A DNA stretch of 64,000 nucleotides, from positions 19,993 to 83,992 of the forward strand of contig CAMHTW010000011.1 in NCBI GenBank assembly GCA_946188165.1. The letters run 5' to 3'. Shown one piece after another: positions 25,242 through 34,044 of this stretch. The notes under the pieces are model-generated. The model ran no database searches. It saw nothing but the letters and a program-made list of their open reading frames with translations, and had not been told where the DNA came from. Position 1 is the stretch's first letter. Each line of letters starts with the position of its first letter. This stretch comes from an uncultured Prevotella sp. (lineage in GTDB: Bacteria; Bacteroidota; Bacteroidia; Bacteroidales; Bacteroidaceae). A program made the translations under genes and the position numbers.

Positions 25242-26543
25242 CTAAATTCTCTCAATCTTAGCTCCAAGTGCATTGAGGCGGTGCTCAATATTCTCGTAGC
25301 CTCGGTCTATCTGTTCGATATTGCTGATGAGACTGGTACCATTGGCACTCATGGCGGCAATCAGCAGGGCGATACCGGCACGGATATCAGGACTCGACAT
25401 ACGGCTGCCGTGCAACTGGCGCTGGCGGTCGTGACCTACGACAACGGCACGGTGCGGGTCACAGAGGATAATCTGTGCGCCCATATCAATCAGACGATCG
25501 ACGAAGAACAGGCGGCTCTCGAACATCTTCTGGTGGAACAGCACAGTGCCGCGTGCTTGCGTAGCCACCACGATGAGTACGCTGAGCAGGTCTGGCGTCA
25601 GACCAGGCCAGGGTGCATCGGCCAGCGTCATAATGGTGCCATCGATGAACGAATCGACCACGTAATGCTTCTGATGAGGAATATAGAGGTCATCGCCATC
25701 CTCTTCTACTTTCACGCCTAAACGACGGAATGCGTCAGGGATGATGCCGAGGTCTTTCAGTGAGCAGTCTTTGATGCGCACACCATCGCCACACATAGCT
25801 GCCATCCCGACAAACGAGCCCACCTCAATCATATCGGGCAACAATGTATGCTCAGCACCATGCAGTGTCTTCACACCCTCGATAGTCAGCAGGTTTGAAC
25901 CAATGCCGCTAATCTTAGCACCCATCTGACACAACATGTGGCATAATTGCTGAACATAGGGTTCGCAAGCTGCATTATAGATGGTGGTAGTGCCCTCAGC
26001 CATCGTTGCTGCCATGATGATGTTGGCGGTACCTGTCACCGAAGCCTCGTCCAGCAGCATATAGGTGCCCTTCAGTTGCTTGGCACCAATTTCATAGACG
26101 TTACGGTCAGGAATCTGGCGGAACTTGGCACCCAGTTTTTGGAACCCCAGGAAGTGTGTGTCCAAACGTCGGCGACCTATCTTGTCACCGCCAGGTTTGG
26201 CTATCACGGCTTTACCCATTCGCGCCAACAACGGACCTATCATCATGACCGAACCACGAAGTTGGGCACATTTCTCCACGAACTCGTCACTCGCCAGGAA
26301 TGCCATGTTCAGTGCATCAGCCTGGAATTCATAGGTATTCTCTCGCTTCGTAATCTTCACGCCAATATCACTTAACAACTGGATGAGATTGTTCACATCG
26401 CGGATGTTGGGAATGTTGTGAATGGTTACCTTGTCGCTGGTCAACAGCGTGGCACAAATCACCTGCAGGGCCTCGTTTTTAGCGCCCTGCGGACGAATCT
26501 CACCACTGAGCAGGTGTCCACCTTCTATTCTGAATGATGCCAT
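25242..26543 (-). CDS. murA: UDP-N-acetylglucosamine 1-carboxyvinyltransferase MurA
   Basis: A 433-residue cytoplasmic enzyme that transfers enolpyruvate from PEP to UDP-GlcNAc, the first committed step of peptidoglycan synthesis. EPSP-synthase-like repeats, Lys22 in GAKNEAL, RGSVMMIGPLLAR and the GLTPDLLSVL block are present. The catalytic-loop cysteine of E. coli MurA (Cys115 in PGGCTIG) is replaced by Asp120 in PGGDKIGRRRLDTHF. Such Cys-to-Asp enzymes are active but resist fosfomycin in Mycobacterium and Chlamydia, so intrinsic fosfomycin resistance is predicted. Located in the leftward tsaB-DUF4290-murA-rimM unit. Confidence 0.97.
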   Translation of the reverse strand: MASFRIEGGHLLSGEIRPQGAKNEALQVICATLLTSDKVTIHNIPNIRDVNNLIQLLSDIGVKITKRENTYEFQADALNMAFLASDEFVEKCAQLRGSVMMIGPLLARMGKAVIAKPGGDKIGRRRLDTHFLGFQKLGAKFRQIPDRNVYEIGAKQLKGTYMLLDEASVTGTANIIMAATMAEGTTTIYNAACEPYVQQLCHMLCQMGAKISGIGSNLLTIEGVKTLHGAEHTLLPDMIEVGSFVGMAAMCGDGVRIKDCSLKDLGIIPDAFRRLGVKVEEDGDDLYIPHQKHYVVDSFIDGTIMTLADAPWPGLTPDLLSVLIVVATQARGTVLFHQKMFESRLFFVDRLIDMGAQIILCDPHRAVVVGHDRQRQLHGSRMSSPDIRAGIALLIAAMSANGTSLISNIEQIDRGYENIEHRLNALGAKIERI

Positions 26544-26554
26544 GACGGTTATGA

Positions 26555-27169
26555 TTACTTTTTCCTTTTGCGTCTGCCTGTTGTCTCAGCGGAGATGGCG
26601 TCTATGCGGTCAAGGCGGAACGATGACAGATCGACCTGTATCTTTCCATCGGTAAAGCGTGCCAGGTCGTCGGCTATGCGCTCGTCATCCATCGAACCGT
26701 GTCCCCACGTCAGCAAGTCGCGCTTCATCTGGTTGGCTGTGACCCGTACCAGTTCATCGCGTTCAGGACCCTCCGGCATGGTCTTCAGTTTCTCAAACAC
26801 TTCGCCAACCAGTCGTCCATAGTGACGGTAACGGCTGATATTTTCGCTCTGCGGATGAGCCATCGGCTGAGGCTTGGTGCTGATTTTCTCAGCGTTATTC
26901 ACGTCGTAAGGCCAGTCAATGTCCAGTTGTTTGCCACTCATCAGGTACAGATGGTCCCACAATGTCTGCTGGTAGTTTTCCGACTGCCGTACCTGCGGAT
27001 TCTTCATCTCCATCTGTCGGATGATGGTCTTGGCACAGCGCATTCGTTCCTCTTTGGTGGGTAGGCCAATAGCCACATCCACCATTTTCTGAATCTCACG
27101 ACCATATTCCGACAACACCAGCTTTTCGCGTTGGGTGTTATAGTCTAATCCTTTTATATCCATAGTCAT
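26555..27169 (-). CDS. DUF4290 family protein
   Basis: A 204-residue conserved Bacteroidetes protein of unknown function. The family N-terminus DYNTQREKLVLSEYGREIQKMV and the WDHLYLMSG block are recognisable. It is hydrophilic and mostly helical, with no signal peptide, and ends in a basic GRRKRKK tail, so cytoplasmic and possibly nucleic-acid associated. Its start overlaps the tsaB stop by 4 bp and murA starts 11 bp after it, placing it in a tight operon with cell-wall and tRNA-modification genes; DUF4290 next to murA is an arrangement I recall from other Bacteroidales. Confidence 0.88.
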   Translation of the reverse strand: MTMDIKGLDYNTQREKLVLSEYGREIQKMVDVAIGLPTKEERMRCAKTIIRQMEMKNPQVRQSENYQQTLWDHLYLMSGKQLDIDWPYDVNNAEKISTKPQPMAHPQSENISRYRHYGRLVGEVFEKLKTMPEGPERDELVRVTANQMKRDLLTWGHGSMDDERIADDLARFTDGKIQVDLSSFRLDRIDAISAETTGRRKRKK

Positions 27170-27861
27170 AATAATTTCTTGGGTTTAATGGCCACAAAGT
27201 CCTTCAGATAGAAGGGCACAAAGTAGGCCACATCTTCAAACTGTTCGTTCAGGAAGCGCCGCTCTGCCAGTGGCTGCATCCATTTGGCCAAAGGCTCTAT
27301 GCCTTCTATCAGGTGGGCATGAGGATGATTGATGGTCTCCATACATTTCTTGGCACCATTGCCAAAGAAATAGATGGGACGCTCGTCCAGCCACTGCTTA
27401 TACGTCTCGGCAGTCACCACGTCAGCCTTCACTTCGCGTACCGTCTTCAGACTGCGGTCGAACAATGCGGAATACACCTCCATTCGTCGTGCATCAATCA
27501 TCGGACAAAGCAGGGCGTTGTCTTCCTGTACCGTCTCTCTCAGCAACACCGGCACACACATCAATTCGAGTGTGGGTACAGCTATCAACTTCAGATTGCG
27601 TCCGTAACAGACACCTTTCGCCATTGACACACCGATGCGCAAACCTGTGTATGACCCAGGACCGCAACTGACAGCAACGGCATCGAAGGGAATGGCGTGG
27701 TTGTCCGTAAATGACATGGCCTCGTCCACCATCGTCCCCAAACGTTCGGCACCGGCACCGCGCTCTCCCTCTTCTTTCTGCTCAAATATGCACTGTCCAT
27801 TCTCCGATACAGCCACTGAGCAGACATTGGTACTCGTTTCTATATTTAATATACAAGCCAT
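27166..27861 (-). CDS. tsaB: tRNA threonylcarbamoyladenosine biosynthesis protein TsaB
   Basis: A 231-residue member of the ASKHA superfamily, scaffold of the TsaB-TsaD-TsaE complex that makes t6A37 on ANN-decoding tRNAs. The N-terminal ILNIETSTNVCSVAVSENG strand-turn motif and the SCGPGSYTGLRIGVSMAKG motif are diagnostic. The C-terminal part is short, as usual for TsaB. First gene of the leftward operon, with a consensus promoter 34 bp upstream; the stop TGA overlaps the DUF4290 ATG. Confidence 0.95.
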   Translation of the reverse strand: MACILNIETSTNVCSVAVSENGQCIFEQKEEGERGAGAERLGTMVDEAMSFTDNHAIPFDAVAVSCGPGSYTGLRIGVSMAKGVCYGRNLKLIAVPTLELMCVPVLLRETVQEDNALLCPMIDARRMEVYSALFDRSLKTVREVKADVVTAETYKQWLDERPIYFFGNGAKKCMETINHPHAHLIEGIEPLAKWMQPLAERRFLNEQFEDVAYFVPFYLKDFVAIKPKKLL

Positions 27862-27894
27862 TACTTTCTTGCCTTCTCATTTTAAATTAGGCTA

Positions 27895-27925
27895 CAAAGG
27901 TAGTGTAAAATAAGCAAAACACAAA
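27895..27925 (-). promoter_or_regulatory. Promoter for the tsaB-murA-rimM operon
   Basis: Minus strand TTTG (27922-27925), 19 bp, TACCTTTG (27895-27902). Confidence 0.75.
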
Positions 27926-28033
27926 GAAAAATCCGTTTTTTCTTTATATTAATTCAACTTTCGCAAGCTCCGCTCGCTTTGTAGATAAATTTCGACGTTT
28001 CAGCGAAAAATCGACAAATATTGTTAAAAGTGT

Positions 28034-28054
28034 CATACTTATTAAATAGGTATG
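28034..28054. promoter_or_regulatory. Candidate operator upstream of the RND pump
   Basis: Inverted repeat CATACTT-ATTAAAT-AGGTATG (one mismatch) lying 12 bp upstream of the -7 element at 28067-28074 and covering the place of the -33 box. No regulator gene is adjacent. The rest of the roughly 310-bp gap 27862-28175 holds divergent promoters and a GC-richer stretch near 27965-28010 (CGCAAGCTCCGCTCGC) with no assigned role. Confidence 0.4.
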
Positions 28055-28066
28055 CTACTTATTTTG

Positions 28067-28074
28067 TATCTTTG
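28067..28074 (+). promoter_or_regulatory. Promoter -7 element for the RND efflux operon
   Basis: TATCTTTG; the -33 position is taken by the inverted repeat, which suggests a regulated promoter. Leader about 95 nt. Confidence 0.5.
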
Positions 28075-28175
28075 CAGACTGAAAACCGAAGCAATGTTTT
28101 AGGTTTTTCGTCAAAGCTGACATGCTTGGGCAATAAGAGAAAGTGAATGTTCGAACAAAATTATTATTAATAGGT

Positions 28176-29339
28176 ATGAAAATGAAGAAAGTATTGATGT
28201 TTGCGGCTGTTGCTGCAACGCTTGTTTCTTGTGGTGGTGGCGGTGGTCGTCCTCAGTTTGGCGACAATGAATATCCCGTTGCAACCGTAGGAACGTCGAG
28301 TGCCGATATGCAGAGCACTTATCCTGCTACGATTAAGGGTGTTCAGGATGTCGAAATCCGTCCGAAGGCTACGGGTTTCATTACTCAGGTTAATGTGAAG
28401 GAAGGTCAGACAGTAGGTGCCGGACAGGTGCTTTTTGTCATCGATAACGAGACAGCTCAGCAGCAGGTCCGTCAGGCTCAGGCTGCCGTGAACACTGCTC
28501 AGCAGCAGTGTAATACGGCCAAGCTGACTTACGAAAACTCGCAGAAGTTGCACGAGAGCCGTGTGATTGGCGACTTTGAGTTGCAGACTTCCCAGAACTC
28601 CTACGAGGTAGCCCAGGCCCAGCTGGCTCAGGCTCAGGCCGCTCTGGCATCTGCCAAAGAGCAGTTAAGCTATTGCTACGTGAAGAGTCCTGCCTCTGGT
28701 GTTGTTGGTACGCTGCCTTTCAAGAAGGGTGCGCTGGTCAGTGCCTCCAACGTGCTGACAACCGTGTCGAACAACTCGTCGATGGAGGTCTATTTCTCTG
28801 TTACGGAGAAGGCTGCCATGCAGTTGCAGGCTGCTGGTCTGCAGTCCCTGCCCAGCGTGAAACTGCTGTTGGCTGATGGCAGCACATACGGTCATGAGGG
28901 TAAGGTGACGAAGATGAGTGGCGTCATTGACCAGGCCACTGGTTCTGTTCAGCTGATTGCCCTGTTCCAGAATCCCGAGCGTATTCTGAAGAGTGGTGGT
29001 TCCGGTACGATTGTCATTCCCCGTCAGGCTACCAATGCCATTATCATTCCACAAAGCTGCGTCAGTGAGGTTCAGAACAAGAAGTTCATCTTCCTGCTGG
29101 GTAGCGACAACAAGGTGAAGTACACCGAGATCAAGGTTGACCCGCAGGACGACGGTAACAACTACATTGTGACCGAAGGTTTGAAGGCTGGCGACAAGTA
29201 TGTCACCAACGGTGTCACCAAACTGACGGACGGCATGGAAATCAAGCCTATCACTCCCGAGCGCTATCAGCAGAAGATTGCCGAGCAGGCTAAGGCCATG
29301 ACTGCTGGTGACATCGTGGAAGCAATGCAAAAGAAGTAA
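28176..29339 (+). CDS. RND efflux periplasmic adaptor (membrane fusion protein)
   Basis: A 387-residue AcrA/MexA-like lipoprotein bridging the inner-membrane pump and outer-membrane channel. The start MKMKKVLMFA at 28176 gives a proper lipoprotein signal with lipobox TLVSC (Cys19); an ATG at 28143 only adds a hydrophilic extension. Visible parts are the barrel-sandwich halves (EIRPKATGFITQVNVKEGQT and SPASGVVGTLPFKKGALVS), a glutamine-rich alpha-hairpin (about 95-165) and a C-terminal beta domain. First gene of an MFP-RND-OMF operon; 13 bp before the pump gene. Confidence 0.95.
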   Translation: MKMKKVLMFAAVAATLVSCGGGGGRPQFGDNEYPVATVGTSSADMQSTYPATIKGVQDVEIRPKATGFITQVNVKEGQTVGAGQVLFVIDNETAQQQVRQAQAAVNTAQQQCNTAKLTYENSQKLHESRVIGDFELQTSQNSYEVAQAQLAQAQAALASAKEQLSYCYVKSPASGVVGTLPFKKGALVSASNVLTTVSNNSSMEVYFSVTEKAAMQLQAAGLQSLPSVKLLLADGSTYGHEGKVTKMSGVIDQATGSVQLIALFQNPERILKSGGSGTIVIPRQATNAIIIPQSCVSEVQNKKFIFLLGSDNKVKYTEIKVDPQDDGNNYIVTEGLKAGDKYVTNGVTKLTDGMEIKPITPERYQQKIAEQAKAMTAGDIVEAMQKK

Positions 29340-29352
29340 ACTAATTAAAATT

Positions 29353-32300
29353 ATGACATTTACAACATTTATCAAACGCCCGGTATTGTCGACGGTGATT
29401 TCCATCCTCATCGTCCTGCTGGGTTTCATAGGACTGGTTTCGCTGCCTATTGAGCAGTATCCAGATATTGCACCGCCTACGGTGGTGGTCTACACCAGTT
29501 ATCCTGGTGCCGATGCCGAGACGGTGAAGAACTCGGTCATCACGCCGTTGGAAGAGAGTATCAACGGTGTGGAGGGTATGGACTATATCACCTCTACCGC
29601 TTCGTCGGGTTCGGCACAGCTCTCTATCCTGTTCCGTCAGGGCATGAATGCTGATATGTGTGCCGTCAACGTGCAGAATCGCGTCAGTCAGGCCCAGGCC
29701 TTGTTGCCTGCCGAGGTGACGCGTGTGGGTGTGACGGTCATGAAACGTCAGACGTCTCAGGTGCTCATGTTCACGCTGACCTCCGACGGCCGCTACGACG
29801 ACGAGTTCCTGACCAACTATAACAACATCAACATCGTGCCGGCCATCAAGCGTATTCAGGGTGTGGGCGACGTGCAGTCACCAGGTCTGAAGACTTATTC
29901 GATGCGTATCTGGCTGAAACCCGACGTCATGAAGCAGTATGGCCTCATGCCGTCAGACATCAGCGGTGTGCTGGCTGAGCAGAACATCGAGGCTGCCCCC
30001 GGTAGTTTTGGTGAACGGGCCAACGTGGCCTACGAGTATGCCATGCGCTACACCGGCCGTCTGAAGTCTGCCGAGGAGTTTGGCAACATCATCATCTCGA
30101 GCGATGCCAATGGTCAGACGTTGAAACTGAAGGATGTGGCCCGAATTGAGCTGGGTGGTCAGCAGTACACGGTATCGATGAAGAACAACAATATCCCGTC
30201 GGTGATGGGTATGGTGCAGCAAATTGCCGGCTCCAACGCCAACGAGATTGCCAAGCAGGTGAAGGCTGAGCTTGCCGAACAGCAGAAGCTGATGCCCCCG
30301 GGCATGTTCTACAAAATCAACTATGATGTCACGGAATTCCTGTATGCCAGTATCGAGGAAGTGGTGTTCACGCTGGTGTTCACCCTCATCCTGGTGTTCA
30401 TCGTCATCTACATCTTCCTGCAAGACTGGCGTTCTACGCTCATCCCGCTGATTGCCGTGCCGGTGTCGCTGGTCGGTACGTTCTTCTTCCTCTCGGTGTT
30501 CGGCTTCTCTATCAACCTGCTGACATTGTCGGCTCTGCTGCTGGCTATTGCCATCGTGGTCGACGATGCCATTGTGGTGGTCGAGGCCGTGCATGCCAAG
30601 CTGGACCAGGGCTACAAGTCGGCACTGACGGCTTCTATTGACGCCATGAACGAAATTTCGGGCGCCATTATCTCTATCACCTTGGTGATGGCTGCCGTGT
30701 TCATTCCTGTGTCGTTCATCGGTGGTACCTCGGGTACGTTCTATCGTGAGTTCGGTGTAACGATGGCTGTCAGCATCTTTATCTCAGCTATGAATGCTCT
30801 GACGCTGTCGCCTGCCCTTTGTGCCATTTTCCTGAAGCCGCACGACAAGGAGGGCCACCCAAAGAAGATGTCGGTGATTGACCGCTTCCATGCTTCGTTC
30901 AACACGGCATTCACCACGACGACTGATAAATATAAAGGTATAGTGGAAAAACTGGTGCGCAAGCCCATTGCCATTGTTGCGACGGTCATCATCGGTATTG
31001 CGGCACTGGTGGCTACGATGGCCACCACGAAGACCGGACTGGTGCCCGACGAGGATACCGGTACCATCTTCTGTACCGTTTCTATGCCTCCGGCAACATC
31101 AGTGGCTCGCACGCAACAGGTCATTACCCAGGTTGACTCTATCCTGGGTGCCGACCCTGCTATCCAGAGTCGTGAGCAGATTCAGGGTTACAACTTCATT
31201 GCCGGTGCCGGTTCCGACCAGGCCACGTTCATCATCAAACTGAAACCATTCTCGGAGCGTCAGAAGGGATTCTTCTGGAAGCTCAGCGGATTGTGGCAGG
31301 GCGATGGCATCTACCGCTTTTTCCTCAATCCCTATGAGGCTAATGGTGTGCTGGCTCAGATTTACCTGAAGACGGCCCACATCAAGGACGCCCAGATTCT
31401 GGCTTTTGCACCGCCTATGATTCCAGGCTTCTCAGCCAACTCAGGTGTGTCCATCGTCATGCAGGACCGCACGGGTGGTTCGCTTAATAAGTTCTTCGGT
31501 GTCGTCAAGGACTATCTGGCCGAGCTTAACAAGCGTCCCGAGTTCCAGACGGCCCAGACGTCGTATAACCCGAACTATCCGCAGTACATGCTGTATGTCG
31601 ATGTGGCCAAGTGTAAGCAGGCCGGCATTTCGCCCAGCACCGTGCTTACCACGCTGCAGGGCTACTACGGTGGTCTGTACGCTTCTAACTTCAACGCCTA
31701 CGGTAAGCTGTATCGTGTGATGATTCAGGGTTCGCCCGAGACGCGCATGACGCCCGAGTCGCTCAACAGTATCTATGTACGTACGCCCGGTGGCATGTCG
31801 CCCGTCCAGGAGTTCTGCCGCATGGAGCGCGTCTATGGTCCGTCGAACATCAACCGTTTCAATCTGTTTACGTCAATCAACGTGACGGCTACAGTGGCCG
31901 ACGGCTATTCCACTGGTGAGGCCATCAAGGCAGCCCAGGAGGTGGCTGCCGACGTGCTGCCGCAGGGCTACACTTACGACTATTCAGGTCTGACGCGTGA
32001 GGAGGCGAAGGCTTCCAATACCACGGCCATCATCTTCGTTCTGTGTATCGTCTTCATCTACCTTATCCTGTCGGCACAGTACGAGTCTTACATCCTGCCG
32101 CTGGCTGTTATCCTTAGTGTGCCGTTCGGTCTGGCTGGCTGTTTCCTGTTTACCATGATTTTCGGCCACTCTAACGACATTTACATGCAGATTTCGCTCA
32201 TCATGCTGATTGGTCTGTTGGCCAAGAACGCCATTTTGATTGTGCAGTTCGCATTGGAACGCCGTCAGACGGGTATGGCCATCTCGTGGTCGGCAGTGCT

Positions 32301-32610
32301 GGGTGCCGCAGCCCGTCTGCGTCCTATTCTGATGACGTCACTGGCTATGGTCATCGGTCTGTTGCCCATGATGTTTGCCTCGGGTGTAGGCAAGAATGGT
32401 AACCAGACACTGGGTGCCGCAGCCGTTGGTGGTATGTTGATTGGTACGATTCTACAGCTCTTTGTCGTTCCTACGTTGTTTGTGATTTTCCAGACATTGC
32501 AGGAGAAGATCAGTCCGCTGAAGTTCGAAGACGAGGAGAATGCGGAGGTTGCAGCCGAACTGGAACAGTATGCACATACCGAACCCGTAACTTATGAATT
32601 GGAGAAATAA
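29353..32610 (+). CDS. RND multidrug efflux pump, HAE1/AcrB type
   Basis: A 1085-residue inner-membrane proton-driven pump. The start at 29353 (MTFTTFIKRPVLSTVISILI) matches AcrB-type N-termini; an upstream in-frame ATG at 29308 lies inside the adaptor gene. The typical motifs include the GLVSLPIEQYPDIAPPTV first loop, the TM4 proton-relay aspartate pair in LLAIAIVVDDAIVVVEAV, and the repeat of the fold in the second half (SLIMLIGLLAKNAILIVQFA). Full length. Exports hydrophobic drugs, bile salts or similar; the substrate cannot be read from sequence. Confidence 0.97.
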   Translation: MTFTTFIKRPVLSTVISILIVLLGFIGLVSLPIEQYPDIAPPTVVVYTSYPGADAETVKNSVITPLEESINGVEGMDYITSTASSGSAQLSILFRQGMNADMCAVNVQNRVSQAQALLPAEVTRVGVTVMKRQTSQVLMFTLTSDGRYDDEFLTNYNNINIVPAIKRIQGVGDVQSPGLKTYSMRIWLKPDVMKQYGLMPSDISGVLAEQNIEAAPGSFGERANVAYEYAMRYTGRLKSAEEFGNIIISSDANGQTLKLKDVARIELGGQQYTVSMKNNNIPSVMGMVQQIAGSNANEIAKQVKAELAEQQKLMPPGMFYKINYDVTEFLYASIEEVVFTLVFTLILVFIVIYIFLQDWRSTLIPLIAVPVSLVGTFFFLSVFGFSINLLTLSALLLAIAIVVDDAIVVVEAVHAKLDQGYKSALTASIDAMNEISGAIISITLVMAAVFIPVSFIGGTSGTFYREFGVTMAVSIFISAMNALTLSPALCAIFLKPHDKEGHPKKMSVIDRFHASFNTAFTTTTDKYKGIVEKLVRKPIAIVATVIIGIAALVATMATTKTGLVPDEDTGTIFCTVSMPPATSVARTQQVITQVDSILGADPAIQSREQIQGYNFIAGAGSDQATFIIKLKPFSERQKGFFWKLSGLWQGDGIYRFFLNPYEANGVLAQIYLKTAHIKDAQILAFAPPMIPGFSANSGVSIVMQDRTGGSLNKFFGVVKDYLAELNKRPEFQTAQTSYNPNYPQYMLYVDVAKCKQAGISPSTVLTTLQGYYGGLYASNFNAYGKLYRVMIQGSPETRMTPESLNSIYVRTPGGMSPVQEFCRMERVYGPSNINRFNLFTSINVTATVADGYSTGEAIKAAQEVAADVLPQGYTYDYSGLTREEAKASNTTAIIFVLCIVFIYLILSAQYESYILPLAVILSVPFGLAGCFLFTMIFGHSNDIYMQISLIMLIGLLAKNAILIVQFALERRQTGMAISWSAVLGAAARLRPILMTSLAMVIGLLPMMFASGVGKNGNQTLGAAAVGGMLIGTILQLFVVPTLFVIFQTLQEKISPLKFEDEENAEVAAELEQYAHTEPVTYELEK

Positions 32611-32616
32611 ACGACT

Positions 32617-34005
32617 ATGAAGAAGATAATGATTTTTGCAGCCGCTACACTGCTGATGGGCAGTTGCGGGCTATATAACAAGTACGATCGTCCTGACGTG
32701 AATACCGCAGGGCTGATTCGCGATGCCTTCAACGATGCCGATACGCTGGCAGTACAGGATACTGCCTCGTTCGGCAATCTGCCCTGGCGTGAAGTCTTCA
32801 CCGACCCGCAGCTTCAGGCACTCATCCAACAAGGTCTTGAAAAGAATACCAATCTGCTGAATGCAGCCCTGAACGTACAAATGTACGAGGCCATGCTGAA
32901 GGCAGCCAAATTGGCATTCCTGCCTGCTGTCAACATCGGCTCCACAACACCCATGGGTCAGATTTCAACGACGCATACCGACCCGTCGGTAACCACGAAG
33001 AGCTATTCGTTGCCTATCTCGGCATCATGGACTGTTGACCTCTTTGGCAATGTATTGTCACAAAAGCGCTCTACGCAGATGAAGCTCCTTGGCATGAAAG
33101 ACAACCAGATGGCCATACGTGCTTCACTTATCAGCGGCATTGCCAACAGCTACTACACGCTGCTGATGCTCGACGAGCAGTTGCGCATCGTGACAGAGAT
33201 GGCAGGCATGTCGAAGGAAACATGGGAGATGATGCAGAAGCAGTTTGAACTGGGACGCACCAAATCTACCAATGTACAGAGTGCACAGGCAGCCTATCTG
33301 AATACGCAGACTCAGATAAACGACTTCAAACGTCAGATTCGTGCTACGGAGAATGCACTGTCATTGCTCATTGGCGATGCTGGTCACCAGATTTCGCGTT
33401 CTACACTGGGCAGTCAGGTGCTTCCGTCACAATTTGCTACGGGGGTAGGCGTTGCTTTGCTTCAGAACCGTCCCGACGTGCATCAGGCCGAGATGAATCT
33501 GGCTGCTTGTTTCCACGACATACAGACTGCACGCTCTAAGTTCTACCCCAGCATCACCATTGGTGCCTCGGCAACGTTCTCGAATGCCAATGGTGCCATG
33601 AATCCTGGCAAGTGGATTACCTCACTCTTTGGCTCGCTGACGCAACCTATCTTCAATCGTGGTGCCCTGACAGCTAATTTGAAGGTGAGCAAGCTGCAGT
33701 ATGAGCAGGCTTTCAACAACTGGCAGAATGCCATCCTGAAGGCAGGTAACGAGGTCTCGAACGCCCTCGTCAACTACAATGGTTATGACGACAACAGCAA
33801 GATTGAGGCTGAGCGCATTGAGGTGCTGACAAAGAACGTGGAAGATACCAAGGCTCTATATCAGAGCAGTGGCAGCAGCTATCTGGAGGTGCTTACCGCC
33901 CAACAGCAGTTGCTCTCGGCCCAGCTCAACAAGGCTACCGACGACTTCAATAAGATGCAGTCAGTAGTAAGTCTATATACCGCATTAGGTGGAGGCGGTA
34001 AATAA
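32617..34005 (+). CDS. Outer-membrane efflux lipoprotein (NodT/OprM type)
   Basis: A 462-residue TolC-like channel of the tripartite pump. Lipobox LLMGSC (Cys17) then GLYNKYDRPD. It contains the two OEP halves with long coiled helices, the conserved NRPDVHQAEMNLAACFHDIQTARSKFYPSITIG block and the C-terminal SYLEVLTAQQQLLSAQLN helix. It starts 6 bp after the pump gene. Its stop TAA is the first three bases of a 7-bp tract running to the next gene. Confidence 0.95.
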   Translation: MKKIMIFAAATLLMGSCGLYNKYDRPDVNTAGLIRDAFNDADTLAVQDTASFGNLPWREVFTDPQLQALIQQGLEKNTNLLNAALNVQMYEAMLKAAKLAFLPAVNIGSTTPMGQISTTHTDPSVTTKSYSLPISASWTVDLFGNVLSQKRSTQMKLLGMKDNQMAIRASLISGIANSYYTLLMLDEQLRIVTEMAGMSKETWEMMQKQFELGRTKSTNVQSAQAAYLNTQTQINDFKRQIRATENALSLLIGDAGHQISRSTLGSQVLPSQFATGVGVALLQNRPDVHQAEMNLAACFHDIQTARSKFYPSITIGASATFSNANGAMNPGKWITSLFGSLTQPIFNRGALTANLKVSKLQYEQAFNNWQNAILKAGNEVSNALVNYNGYDDNSKIEAERIEVLTKNVEDTKALYQSSGSSYLEVLTAQQQLLSAQLNKATDDFNKMQSVVSLYTALGGGGK

Positions 34006-34044
34006 TTGATAATTGACAATTGATAATTGATAATTGATAATTAT
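34003..34044. repeat. 7-bp tract from OMF stop to LpxA-like start
   Basis: Six heptamers: TAATTGA x2, CAATTGA, TAATTGA x2, TAATTAT. The first three bases are the OMF stop and the last two belong to the ATG (34043-34045) of the next gene. Confidence 0.93.

Noticed and set aside
25226..25288. Extended RimM start overlapping murA
   Set aside because: The extra 21 residues are antifamily and the sequence is the murA 3' end in another frame.
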